A stretch of DNA of 64,000 bases. Source: Natronospirillum sp. GTDB taxonomy: Bacteria > Pseudomonadota > Gammaproteobacteria > Pseudomonadales > Natronospirillaceae. The position numbers and the translations under genes are program-made. The notes beneath the pieces were generated by a model. It saw only the letters and a program-made list of their open reading frames with translations. It searched no databases and was not told the DNA's origin. Positions 17,430 through 25,234 of the stretch are shown here, one piece after another (the stretch's first letter is position 1; each line of letters opens with the position of its first letter). The stretch covers positions 1 to 64,000 of the forward strand of contig NZ_JAIUMC010000001.1 of NCBI RefSeq assembly GCF_022565775.1, written 5' to 3'.

Positions 17430-20235
17430 ACCCCGGGTGGCCAGCAAGCAGGGCTCGCCATTCAGGCTCAGGGAGCGGCCGGCTGTAGTAGAAACCCTGC
17501 CCGACCGTGCAGCCCAGTGAACGGAGTGTCTCCGCCTGGTGCGCTGTCTCCACACCTTCGGCCACAATGCCCGCCCCCATAGCGGTAGCGACGGCCCTGA
17601 CAGCACTGATAATCGCACGGCCATAGTCGCCCCCGTCGAGTTGCGAGACGAAACTCTTGTCGATCTTGATCTCGTCGAAGGGATAATCCTGCAGGTAGCT
17701 CAGAGATGAATAGCCTGTGCCGAAGTCGTCCAGTGACAGGTTGACGCCCAGGGCACTGATGGCCTGCAGATCCTTTTTCAGATCATCGCTGTGCTGCGCG
17801 AAGATACTTTCGGTAACCTCCAGCGTGATCTGCTCCGGTGCAATATTGAAATCCTGCAGCGCCTGCTGCACCTTGCCGGGCATTCCCCCCAACTGGAACT
17901 GCACCAGCGAGACATTGATTGATACCGGCCGGACCGGGAGGCCTGCCTCGTGCCAGGCACGCAGATCAAGACAGGCCTTGCGCAGCACCCATTCACCGAT
18001 CGGGCCGATCAACTGGCTCTGCTCTGCCAACGGAATAAAAACACTGGGCGGTATAAAACCCCGCTCCGGATGCCGCCACCGCACCAACGCTTCAGCCGCT
18101 TGAATATGGCCGGTGTGCAGGTCGACCTTGGGCTGGTAGAACAGCATCAGTTCACTCTGTTCGAACGCCTGGCGCAGTTGGTGTATCAGCGTGACCTTGT
18201 CACGGGTCTTGCGTTCCAGCGCTCTGGTATACTGAGTCCAAACCACACTGGCACTCTGCTGGCTCTGGCGCAAGGCCAGTTCCGCATCATTGATCAGTGC
18301 ATGGCTGTCTCTCTGAGAGCCTCCCAGGCGAACATAACCAAACGCCGCACTGACAAAGAGCTGGAAGCCGCCCACTTCGATAGGCGCATCAAACACGGTT
18401 TCCAATTGCTGCTTCCAGTGTCCGGGGGCCTGCAGTCTGCTGGCCGGGGCCAAAACCAGAAACTCCCCGGTGCCGGGCCGCCCCACCAGTCCCTGTTGTC
18501 CCGCGATCAGGGTCAATCGACTCGCCACTTCGCGCAGCACCTCGTCACCGGCATCATAGCCCTGGGCATTGTTGATTTCGCGCAGCCCCTTGATATCAAT
18601 CGACACCAGCAGGCTGCCCGGATGCAATGTACCTGCGGCGCGCAATTCATCCAGCCTGATGGCGAAGCCTTCGCGTGACAGCAGTTCGGTGACTCGATCC
18701 TCATAGGCGGCCCGTTCAACAGCGGCCCGGGCATCTTTCAGCTCCGAAACATCATTGACCGCCGCCACCATTCTGAAATCGTGTCCCTCTCCAAACCAGC
18801 TCAGCCCGACCTCAGCATGAAATTCGGTGCCATCCCGGCGCAAGCCTTTCACCTCACGATTGTTTCCCATCCGTCGCATGGACGGGTCTTTCGAATAGCC
18901 TTGGCGGAGCTGCTGATGCATGGACCTGCCAGGCTCGGGAAGCAAATCTTCTATCGGCAGCCCGATCAGTGCTTCCGCCTCATAACCGAAAATCTTGTTC
19001 ACCTGGGTGTTTGCCAGGGTGATAGTGCCCTTCTGATCAACTGCAATCATCCCGGTTGGCGCCGTCTGAATAATACGCTCCAGATCCTGTTCGGCCCGCT
19101 TCAGTTCTGTTATCTCCCGCGAAACACCAAACCACTCCAGCAGATTGCCGTCATCGTCCAGTATCGGCGCCACCTGCTCGACAAACCAGCGCGGGGACAA
19201 GCTATCCGCCGGGAGCGGGTATATGACCTCAAAGGGTTCAATGTCCTGCAAAGCCTGAGTCCATCGTTCCTTGAACACTTGCGCGGTTTCAGGCCCCATG
19301 GCGTCTCTGACCATCGCCAGATCCACGGCCTCGCCCGGCAGACTGACACCGGCGAATGCAAACCAGGAGGCGTCCACGCCCTTGAGCTCTCCAGCCGCAT
19401 TCATTTGCCACACATGGCTGGCTCCGGAGTCTATCAGGCTCTTGTACCGACGACTCTGGAGATCCAGTGACTCGAGAGCGGCTGCCTCTGCGGTCACATC
19501 GGTCTGGATGCCAATAACATGCGAGACGCGGCCATCTCTGGTGTAGATGGGTTTCAATCTGAGTCTGTTCTTGAACAGATCGCCATTGCGCCGGAAATTG
19601 GTCAGCACAACCGTGCATTCAACGCCTCGGGCCAGCGCATTGCGGAGGGTCTGCACACCGGGCTGATCGTGCAGATTGCCCTGCAGAAAGCGACAGTTCC
19701 TGCCCAGAGTCTCGGCACGCGAATAGCCGGTCATGCGGGTGAAAGCTTCATTGACATAAATCAGCGGACTGTCTTCGAGATTGGGATCGGCAATCGTCAC
19801 ACCGGACTCGACCTCTGCCAGCGCATCAGCCAGAAAGGGTGCCTCTCCCAGCAGTCGCATCTCGGTCGCCGTTTCAGTGGCCAACGCGCTGACCAGCGCC
19901 ACTGTCCGGTCAAATTCGCTGGAATCCCGGGTGACAAAGGCGACCACGGAGGCAGGGCTGTCGCGAAAGATGGTCAGCGGCTCGATGCCGATCAGGGCCG
20001 CCGACCCCATGTCGTCTACCGCCGAGGGCGTTTCGGACCTGGGGATGCCATCCGCCAGCGACGCCCAGACACTGGGGTGGTTGACCAGTCGGTGACCGAG
20101 GTCAGCGTCTCCGGCGCAGTATAGGGGGGCGCTCTGCCCCTCCACGATCACGACCGCAGTCACCACATCAAACACCTGCGCAATGGCCTCGGTCAGATCA
20201 CGGAGCAGCGCTGCGGTTTTTATTCCTGATGTCAT
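17419..20235 (-). CDS. Blue-light LOV-PAS-PAS-GGDEF-EAL c-di-GMP protein
   Basis: 938 residues. An N-terminal unassigned/GAF-like region (1-130) is followed by a LOV domain (about 137-255) with the flavin-adduct motif GRNCRFLQG (C181). N213, N223 and Q244 stand at exactly the spacing of the flavin-contacting Asn, Asn and Gln of plant phototropin LOV domains. Two more PAS domains follow (about 260-385 and 385-510). The GGDEF domain (about 515-665) is degenerate (GTGEF), and the EAL domain (about 680-930) keeps EALVRW, the Asn-bearing SINVSL, EVTES, DDFGTGYSS and AEGVET. The likely activity is light-regulated c-di-GMP hydrolysis. It is monocistronic. Confidence 0.93.
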   Translation of the reverse strand: MTSGIKTAALLRDLTEAIAQVFDVVTAVVIVEGQSAPLYCAGDADLGHRLVNHPSVWASLADGIPRSETPSAVDDMGSAALIGIEPLTIFRDSPASVVAFVTRDSSEFDRTVALVSALATETATEMRLLGEAPFLADALAEVESGVTIADPNLEDSPLIYVNEAFTRMTGYSRAETLGRNCRFLQGNLHDQPGVQTLRNALARGVECTVVLTNFRRNGDLFKNRLRLKPIYTRDGRVSHVIGIQTDVTAEAAALESLDLQSRRYKSLIDSGASHVWQMNAAGELKGVDASWFAFAGVSLPGEAVDLAMVRDAMGPETAQVFKERWTQALQDIEPFEVIYPLPADSLSPRWFVEQVAPILDDDGNLLEWFGVSREITELKRAEQDLERIIQTAPTGMIAVDQKGTITLANTQVNKIFGYEAEALIGLPIEDLLPEPGRSMHQQLRQGYSKDPSMRRMGNNREVKGLRRDGTEFHAEVGLSWFGEGHDFRMVAAVNDVSELKDARAAVERAAYEDRVTELLSREGFAIRLDELRAAGTLHPGSLLVSIDIKGLREINNAQGYDAGDEVLREVASRLTLIAGQQGLVGRPGTGEFLVLAPASRLQAPGHWKQQLETVFDAPIEVGGFQLFVSAAFGYVRLGGSQRDSHALINDAELALRQSQQSASVVWTQYTRALERKTRDKVTLIHQLRQAFEQSELMLFYQPKVDLHTGHIQAAEALVRWRHPERGFIPPSVFIPLAEQSQLIGPIGEWVLRKACLDLRAWHEAGLPVRPVSINVSLVQFQLGGMPGKVQQALQDFNIAPEQITLEVTESIFAQHSDDLKKDLQAISALGVNLSLDDFGTGYSSLSYLQDYPFDEIKIDKSFVSQLDGGDYGRAIISAVRAVATAMGAGIVAEGVETAHQAETLRSLGCTVGQGFYYSRPLPEPEWRALLAGHPGFTP

Positions 20236-20348
20236 CTATGCCCTGATCCGAACTGCTGAGTGGTGGCTCGACAGACAACTGAACGTTTCAGGAGGTCTGC
20301 CAACCTGAAGGATAACACCAAAACGGCCTGACCCTATGATTCCAAGAG

Positions 20349-20392
20349 TGAGTTGACCCCGGGCATGATGAGGCCAGGCCCAGGTCAACTCA
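20349..20392. repeat. Inverted repeat after the lipoprotein gene
   Basis: Arms TGAGTTGACC (20349-20358) and GGTCAACTCA (20383-20392) are perfectly complementary, with further GGGC/GCCC pairing inside. It lies 12 bp past the stop of the minus-strand lipoprotein gene. There is no T-run on the minus strand, so it may protect a 3' end rather than act as a classical intrinsic terminator. Confidence 0.6.
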
Positions 20393-20403
20393 ATGGTTGC
20401 CGA

Positions 20404-22257
20404 TCAATCGGTTTCGGCTTCCCAGTAATAGCGCAGACTCGCGCGGCCCAGAGACGGGCGGGCCACGGCATACCGATTGGCCAGCTCCGCACTGCATTTG
20501 TACTCGGCCGTCCCTTTCATGGTAATGGTCAGCACATCATCCGAAGCCAGAGAAAACCCGGGTTGCAGATCTGCTGACAACCGAAGCGGACCGCGATCAG
20601 ACGGGGTGGTCTGGTTGCTCCAGGTGGTTATAGTGGCGTCCCCCTGCTTCACCTCGATTTCCAGGTCATAGTCGGCCCAGTAGCTGAAAGAGCCAGACTC
20701 CCGCAAGCCACTGGAGACATTCACCACCACCTGACGCACGGCGGCACCGTCAAAGTTGCCCAGCGCCTCTTCGGAGAAGTCGGCAACAGTCAGCGTCATG
20801 GAAGCCTCTACAACCACCTCATCCGTCTCATCACAGAAGCCGCGCGCTGCATCTGACTGCTCACCGACCCGGAAGAACAGGTCGCCGCGCTGATAGCCGG
20901 CCAGCGTGGCGCTGTTGGGTTCCGGCGGCAGCACATCAGCAAACCCGGTGTCGGTCATGACGGTATCAGACCCATTGAGGCGCGGTGGGTCGGTGAACAT
21001 CAGGCCTACGTTGAAAGGCTTGAACTGCTCTCGGGTGATCAAGTCGATATTGAAGATTTCGTCCAGCGACACGTTTTCAGTATCGCCGCCTCCATTGGTC
21101 TCATTGGTAGGCGCCAAACCTCGCGCAGCGCAATCCTCCAGGTTATCAAGGAACTCAAACTGGTCATCACTCACTGTCATGCAGACCTCGAATTCGACAT
21201 GATCCGCTTCAAAGTCTTCCGCTCTATACGCATCATCATCCACAAAACACTGGCCCATGGCGCCGTTGATATTGCCGTTGAAGTACATGTACTGGCCATC
21301 CGTGATGGCACGCATACCGCAACCACCGCGACCCATGCCGCCGTTGCCCACCACGGACAACTGAATCAACCCGGAGCTGGAATCGGAATACACCCGATAC
21401 AGCCCGGTCGAGCCTGTATAGACTTCATTGGGCCGCTCCATGCCATCGCCATCAGTCTGAAGCTCTACATCCTTTTCTGAGCCATCCGTGTTGAAACTTT
21501 CCGGTGCTGTGCCCACAGTAAACCAGGCGTCGATATCACCCTCCACAGTGACGGTCAGGAAATAGGTGTTGAGCCCTTCGTTGTTGCCCTCGACAACGGT
21601 AATGGTGCTGTCATCGTCGATGCCCATGGCGACCCATTTTGTCGGCACACCGTCCTCGCCTTCCAGTTCGAGCAAACAGTTGACTGCGATGCTGTCCGGG
21701 ATGCCGACGTCGGAGATATCATCCCCATTGGGGAATTCCAGCGTGGGTGAAACAGTCGCCTCGACAAAGTCATCCGAGTCCGGATCGGCACAGCCATAAT
21801 AGCGTTCCGGGTTCAAATAGGGCTCAATGGCCTCGTCAATTCTCTGCAGCGACTGGCGAATTTCCGTCACGCCACCACCGGTGAAAAACGTTTCCTTCAA
21901 CTGGTAGCTCATGTCACAGGCGTTGAATTTGGCTGTGCCTGCACCATGTTCACCTTCACAATATTCAAACGCATTGAAATTTCTGGGAGAAAATCCGTCT
22001 GAGCGTCCCAGTATCAGGCTGTTTCCGGAAACCGGGTCACCACTGCGCAGCGCATTGGGCGTTTGCGAATCGACCGCTGCAGACGTGTTGATGGAGGTCA
22101 GCAGACGCGGATTGGTGTCTCCACTTCCGACTTCCTCGCTGGAACTGCTGCTCCCGCTTTCACAGCCGGTGATCAACAATATGCCGGCCGCAGCCAAGGG
22201 AATAAGCAGGGGTCGAAATGCAGAGCCTGGTGAAGACATCAATGGCAGGGTCTTCAT
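20404..22257 (-). CDS. Large lipoprotein of unknown function
   Basis: 617 residues from the ATG at 22257, which has AGGAG seven bases upstream. A signal peptide ends in lipobox LITGC (C32), followed by a Ser-rich linker (SGSSSSSEE), typical of outer-membrane lipoproteins. The mature part is acidic, rich in Asp and Gly, and has about a dozen cysteines, suggesting disulfide-stabilised extracellular or periplasmic beta-domains. The middle region (about 200-290) resembles beta-sandwich modules with a GDIDAWF segment that recalls pre-peptidase or calcium-binding folds, but I do not recognise a family. It is monocistronic, upstream of the LOV-GGDEF-EAL gene. Confidence 0.75.
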   Translation of the reverse strand: MKTLPLMSSPGSAFRPLLIPLAAAGILLITGCESGSSSSSEEVGSGDTNPRLLTSINTSAAVDSQTPNALRSGDPVSGNSLILGRSDGFSPRNFNAFEYCEGEHGAGTAKFNACDMSYQLKETFFTGGGVTEIRQSLQRIDEAIEPYLNPERYYGCADPDSDDFVEATVSPTLEFPNGDDISDVGIPDSIAVNCLLELEGEDGVPTKWVAMGIDDDSTITVVEGNNEGLNTYFLTVTVEGDIDAWFTVGTAPESFNTDGSEKDVELQTDGDGMERPNEVYTGSTGLYRVYSDSSSGLIQLSVVGNGGMGRGGCGMRAITDGQYMYFNGNINGAMGQCFVDDDAYRAEDFEADHVEFEVCMTVSDDQFEFLDNLEDCAARGLAPTNETNGGGDTENVSLDEIFNIDLITREQFKPFNVGLMFTDPPRLNGSDTVMTDTGFADVLPPEPNSATLAGYQRGDLFFRVGEQSDAARGFCDETDEVVVEASMTLTVADFSEEALGNFDGAAVRQVVVNVSSGLRESGSFSYWADYDLEIEVKQGDATITTWSNQTTPSDRGPLRLSADLQPGFSLASDDVLTITMKGTAEYKCSAELANRYAVARPSLGRASLRYYWEAETD

Positions 22258-22597
22258 AGGATAACTCCTCATGACAAGTAATGATTATCAAATGGCATCG
22301 GGCCAGCCTGTCGCAATCTGATTCGCGATTGCGCGTTATCGTGATTCTTGTCTGTCAGGACGCACAGGGAGGGCGAAATGCGTCCATGACGGGCCTGGGC
22401 AGGTTGGCATCGATCCCTTGATACTTATAGTTGGGCATCAGAAGCCCGTCAAATTCGCGTCAAGCTGTTTTGACAAAGGCATTGGCTTGACCAAAAATCC
22501 CATGTCTTGGGACTCCCCGGAGTGCCATCCCTTGGGTTATGATCAGCGCCTAACTGAGTACGACAACAGCAAACTGCCAGTGCAAGGAGCAAACATC
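22258..22597. other. Divergent intergenic region
   Basis: 340 bp between the divergent large lipoprotein gene and the mini-ORF/lipoprotein pair. A perfect inverted repeat CGCAATC (22312-22318) / GATTGCG (22327-22333) lies about 55 bp upstream of the minus-strand start and may be an operator. No convincing coding sequence or RNA gene was seen in the rest. Confidence 0.5.
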
Positions 22598-22705
22598 ATG
22601 GCCATTCTGATTGCATCACTCCTGGGGATAAGCCTGCTTCTGACCGCCTTTATGGTCAGTTGGTGGATGGCCCGTCGGGATGATGATCCGCGCAGTCGAC
22701 AATGA
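22598..22705 (+). CDS. 35-residue single-pass membrane miniprotein
   Basis: ATG with a good AAGGAG site eight bases upstream. It encodes about 20 hydrophobic residues (ILIASLLGISLLLTAFMVSWW) followed by a charged tail (MARRDDDPRSRQ), so it is a likely single-pass inner-membrane protein. Its TGA overlaps the ATG of the following lipoprotein gene (ATGA), so translation is coupled. It could be a genuine small protein or a translational leader. No family is recognised. Confidence 0.6.
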   Translation: MAILIASLLGISLLLTAFMVSWWMARRDDDPRSRQ

Positions 22706-23475
22706 AGAAGATTCCCAATTTTGCCCTGGCTCTGCTCTGCAGCTTTCTGATCTCTGCCTGCGATTTCGAGGTGGAGCAGCCAGACCCTGTCCGTTTGAAC
22801 GGAGCCGACGAGTTTCCGGCGGAGCCAGAACAGTTGCAGAACGAATACGACTTTGTCTGGCAGGTGCAGTCGCGCACCGAACAGGGCAACCCATTGCCCA
22901 ATGACCCGCTTGGCGAACTGTATCGGGGTCGGATGGAGCGCCAGTACGAGGCGACCACGACCACTTCGGAACTGCTCAGCACCCAGTACAGGGTAACCGA
23001 CCGGCATCGCGTGACCGACGGACAGGACTTCACCCGCAGCTTTCACTATGGCTTTGGCGACACTGAACAGGATTTGCTTTGGTACAGCGAAGGCGGCCAG
23101 CGGATTGCTGGCGACGCCGGAGCGCGGCTGTTGCGCCAGCAGATTGCAGTGGGTGACCGTTTTGAAATCCAGTTCGACTACCCGGGTATCGTCACTACCT
23201 GGCCAACCTACGCCGAAGTCGAGGTGCTGCACACCGAAATGCTGGAGACTCGCCTGATCGACATCGAAACCTATGTGGTGCGCATCCGCGGCAACAATGA
23301 AGACAATCAGCGCTACGACACTGACACCGATTCATATCGGTTCCAGAAAACACTTTGGGTGTCCCCCAAGGCCGGCATTGTCCGGGAGCGCTGGGTCGTA
23401 CGCGAACAACTGGAACACGCCAGCCACTCGGTCTATACCGTGCGCGAGTATGACCTGCGCAGCCGGCCGAGGTAG
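22702..23475 (+). CDS. Lipoprotein of unknown function
   Basis: 257 residues. A signal peptide ends in lipobox FLISAC (C20), followed by DFEVEQP, so the Asp at +2 is compatible with inner-membrane retention. The mature region is about 235 residues, mostly beta-rich, with no recognised motif. Repeated Thr/Glu/Arg-rich strands suggest a lipocalin- or beta-barrel-like periplasmic domain. It is translationally coupled to the 35-residue membrane ORF upstream and is followed after 20 bp by the malY-like gene. Confidence 0.75.
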   Translation: MKKIPNFALALLCSFLISACDFEVEQPDPVRLNGADEFPAEPEQLQNEYDFVWQVQSRTEQGNPLPNDPLGELYRGRMERQYEATTTTSELLSTQYRVTDRHRVTDGQDFTRSFHYGFGDTEQDLLWYSEGGQRIAGDAGARLLRQQIAVGDRFEIQFDYPGIVTTWPTYAEVEVLHTEMLETRLIDIETYVVRIRGNNEDNQRYDTDTDSYRFQKTLWVSPKAGIVRERWVVREQLEHASHSVYTVREYDLRSRPR

Positions 23476-23495
23476 CAGACACCACAAGGACCATC

Positions 23496-24659
23496 ATGAC
23501 CGACTCAGCACCCCCTGCCTTCGATTTCAGCGCTCTGGTCGACCGTCGTGGTATGGCCAGCAAGAAATGGGCGGCGGCCGAACAGGCCGACCTGATCCCC
23601 ATGTGGGTGGCCGATATGGATCTGCCTGCACCGCCGGCGGTGCAGGCTGCACTGCGCACCATGGCTGAACATGGCATGCTGGGCTATGGCGAGGTGACGG
23701 AGGATCTGGTGCTGGCCTTTCTGCGCTGGTGCGACCGCCACTATGGCTGGACTCCGGAGAGAGACTGGCTGGTCTGGATTCCCGGTGTGGTGCCAGGCAT
23801 GAACGTGGCAATAGAAGCCTGGCTTGGGCACCACGAAGGCTTGGCCACGCATACGCCCGTGTACCCACCCATCTGTCAGATGGGGACTATTCGCGGGCGG
23901 CCGATGCAGTGGCTGGACACGCTAGGCGAGCAGATCGACTATGCCGGACCAGCAGACACGCTGGCCCAGGCGCTAAACCCGGATACCCGGGCGCTGATTC
24001 TGTGCAATCCGCAGAATCCAACCGGCCATGTGTATACCCGGGAAGAACTGGAGGCCATTCATCAGGTCGCTGCCGAACGCGATCTGCTGGTGATAAGCGA
24101 TGAGATCTGGTCGGACCTGCGGCTGGATGATCAGCACCGCCACATCCCCTATGTGAGCCTGAATCAGGACGCCGCCCAGCGTTCGGTGACGCTGCTGGCA
24201 CCGAGCAAGACATTCAATATAGCCGGGTTGTGTTGCGCCGTAGCCGTGATACCTAACCCACAACTGCGTCAGCAGTTCCGCCAACAGGCCAGAGGCCTGC
24301 TGCCGGACATCAGCTATGCCGGGCTGATTGCTGCGCAAGCCGCCTGGGCAGAAGGCGATGCCTGGCTGGCCGCCTTGCGCGCACACCTGAACCGCAACTT
24401 TGATCGTCTGGAGGTGTGGTTGCAGGAGTTTCCGCAGCTTGGCTACCAGCGACCACAATCGACGTTTCTGGCCTGGCTGGACATGCGCGCCTGGCCGCAG
24501 GCAGAAACCCTGGCAGAACGATTCGCGACGGCAGGGGTCATGGTGTCTGATGGGGCACCCTTTGCGGCCCCAGGTTTTGTAAGGCTCAACCTGGGCTGCC
24601 CCGAGGCTCAGCTTGAGCAGGCGCTGCAAAGAATGGGGACGGTTCTGGAGAAGGATTGA
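23496..24659 (+). CDS. MalY/PatB-family PLP C-S lyase or aminotransferase
   Basis: 387 residues, fold type I aminotransferase of the MalY/PatB group. The N-terminal signature (MGSKKW-like MASKKWAA, and PMWVADMDLPAPPAV) marks cystathionine beta-lyase-like members. The PLP site has NPQNPTGHVYT, the Asp in ISDEIWSDL and the Schiff-base Lys in APSKTFNIAGL. It probably cleaves cystathionine or related thioethers to pyruvate, ammonia and a thiol. It may be in one transcript with the lipoprotein gene. A hairpin with a short T-run at 24872-24892 could end it. Confidence 0.88.
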   Translation: MTDSAPPAFDFSALVDRRGMASKKWAAAEQADLIPMWVADMDLPAPPAVQAALRTMAEHGMLGYGEVTEDLVLAFLRWCDRHYGWTPERDWLVWIPGVVPGMNVAIEAWLGHHEGLATHTPVYPPICQMGTIRGRPMQWLDTLGEQIDYAGPADTLAQALNPDTRALILCNPQNPTGHVYTREELEAIHQVAAERDLLVISDEIWSDLRLDDQHRHIPYVSLNQDAAQRSVTLLAPSKTFNIAGLCCAVAVIPNPQLRQQFRQQARGLLPDISYAGLIAAQAAWAEGDAWLAALRAHLNRNFDRLEVWLQEFPQLGYQRPQSTFLAWLDMRAWPQAETLAERFATAGVMVSDGAPFAAPGFVRLNLGCPEAQLEQALQRMGTVLEKD

Positions 24660-24701
24660 TGCTGAAATCGGGCCGGCAGTCGTTTTGACAGACAAAAAAA
24701 G

Positions 24702-24722
24702 GGGCCCTGCAACGCAGGGCCC
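24702..24722 (-). terminator. Strong intrinsic terminator of the small RNA
   Basis: Perfect 9-bp GC-rich stem (GGGCCCTGC / GCAGGGCCC) with a 3-nt loop, followed on the minus strand by C and seven T residues (24694-24700). On the plus strand there is no T-run, so it acts mainly for minus-strand transcription. Confidence 0.9.
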
Positions 24723-24812
24723 AAACCGCATGGACAGTTCTGAAATGGCAGCCCGCGGTGCTACAGGCTGCCAACGGCCCATGAGCGCATTGAATGCGCC
24801 AGGGCTCTAACG

Positions 24813-24851
24813 CTAGGGAGAGAAATAGAAACAGGTCAGTACTGTGGTCAT
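24813..24851 (-). CDS. 12-residue peptide ORF inside the predicted small RNA
   Basis: ATG at 24851 preceded by CTGGAG with 5-nt spacing, encoding MTTVLTCFYFSP and a TAG stop. It is short, hydrophobic and ends in aromatic residues. It could be a leader peptide, a dual-function RNA product, or chance. No homologue is known to me. The good ribosome site and its position in an otherwise structured transcript are the only evidence. Confidence 0.35.
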   Translation of the reverse strand: MTTVLTCFYFSP

Positions 24852-24871
24852 GGCATCTCCAGTTGATCAGC

Positions 24872-24893
24872 AAGGCTTCTGCGAGCCTTTTTA
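24872..24893 (+). terminator. Weak plus-strand terminator after the malY-like gene
   Basis: Stem AAGGCT / AGCCTT with loop TCTGCG, followed by TTTTTA (partly in the stem). On the plus strand it could end the lipoprotein-malY transcript. On the minus strand the same hairpin is near the 5' end of the predicted small RNA. Confidence 0.5.
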
Positions 24894-24953
24894 TGGGGTT
24901 GAGGCGTCTCTCTGTGTTTTATGCTTTTATTCGCTGTTACTTGCTGTAGATTT

Positions 24954-24969
24954 AGCAAGGCCGGTGCCA
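24954..24969 (-). promoter_or_regulatory. Sigma-54 (-24/-12) promoter
   Basis: Minus-strand sequence TGGCACCGGCCTTGCT matches the RpoN consensus TGGCAC-N5-TTGCW at every conserved position. The predicted start is near 24942. An NtrC-family activator with GAFTGA is encoded in the same direction, its stop 265 bp upstream. Confidence 0.8.
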
Positions 24970-25042
24970 ACTCTGTAAAAATAGCGCAAGTCATTGTTTT
25001 TATTGGCTTAATAAGAGAAGAAGACGCATGGGTGGAAAGGCG

Positions 25043-25059
25043 CCAACTATAACCAATGG
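25043..25059. promoter_or_regulatory. Putative activator site 1 (CCAACTATAACCAATGG)
   Basis: 17-bp AT-rich element about 100-115 bp upstream of the predicted sigma-54 start. It differs from the copy at 25188-25204 at only 4 positions and shares the core AACTATAAC. The distance is typical for enhancer-binding-protein sites. Confidence 0.55.
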
Positions 25060-25167
25060 AATAGCGGCGGCTGGAATGTGTGGACCGGATTACTGCCCTG
25101 GCTTCACAAGGCCAGAAGGCAGAAGAAAAAAATCTTTTATAAACAAAGAGTTGTAGATATCCACACG

Positions 25168-25189
25168 GTCAAGCAAGCGCTTGTCTGAC
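25168..25189. repeat. 22-bp imperfect palindrome centred on CAAGCGCTTG
   Basis: A 10-bp perfect core palindrome CAAGCGCTTG with outer arms GTCA/TGAC and two mismatched pairs between. It abuts activator site 2 and could be a further regulator site of the small-RNA promoter. Confidence 0.45.
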
Positions 25190-25220
25190 AACTATAACTT
25201 ATGGACTACCGTTATAACTT
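25188..25220. promoter_or_regulatory. Putative activator sites 2 and 3
   Basis: Site 2, ACAACTATAACTTATGG (25188-25204), is nearly identical to site 1. Site 3 (25209-25220) holds the perfect palindrome GTTATAAC followed by TT. The two are spaced about two helical turns apart, about 250-275 bp upstream of the predicted sigma-54 start. This arrangement fits cooperative binding of a dimeric enhancer-binding protein. Confidence 0.5.
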
Positions 25221-25234
25221 TTTGCATACAGGGA

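Larger units (their letters stand above)
24694..24942 (-). ncRNA. Predicted sigma-54-dependent structured small RNA
   Basis: A predicted transcript of about 250 nt from a consensus sigma-54 promoter to a strong intrinsic terminator. Hairpins in order: AAGGCT/AGCCTT (24872-24889); a nested stem GCCC..GCGCAT/ATGCGC..GGGC (24777-24805); GGCAGCC/GGCTGCC (24747-24772); and the terminator. An A-rich unpaired 5' segment (AATAAAAGCATAAAAC) could bind Hfq. A 12-codon ORF lies between the first two hairpins. No protein gene follows on this strand (the malY-like gene is convergent), so it is not a simple leader. The NtrC-type activator encoded immediately upstream is the natural regulator. The layout recalls Pseudomonas crcZ downstream of cbrB, but no sequence match to CrcZ is claimed. 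Confidence 0.6.

Noticed and set aside
24586-24873. 95-residue minus-strand open frame across the small-RNA region
   Set aside because: It has a non-ATG start without a ribosome site, runs into the malY-like gene antisense and passes through the terminator hairpin.
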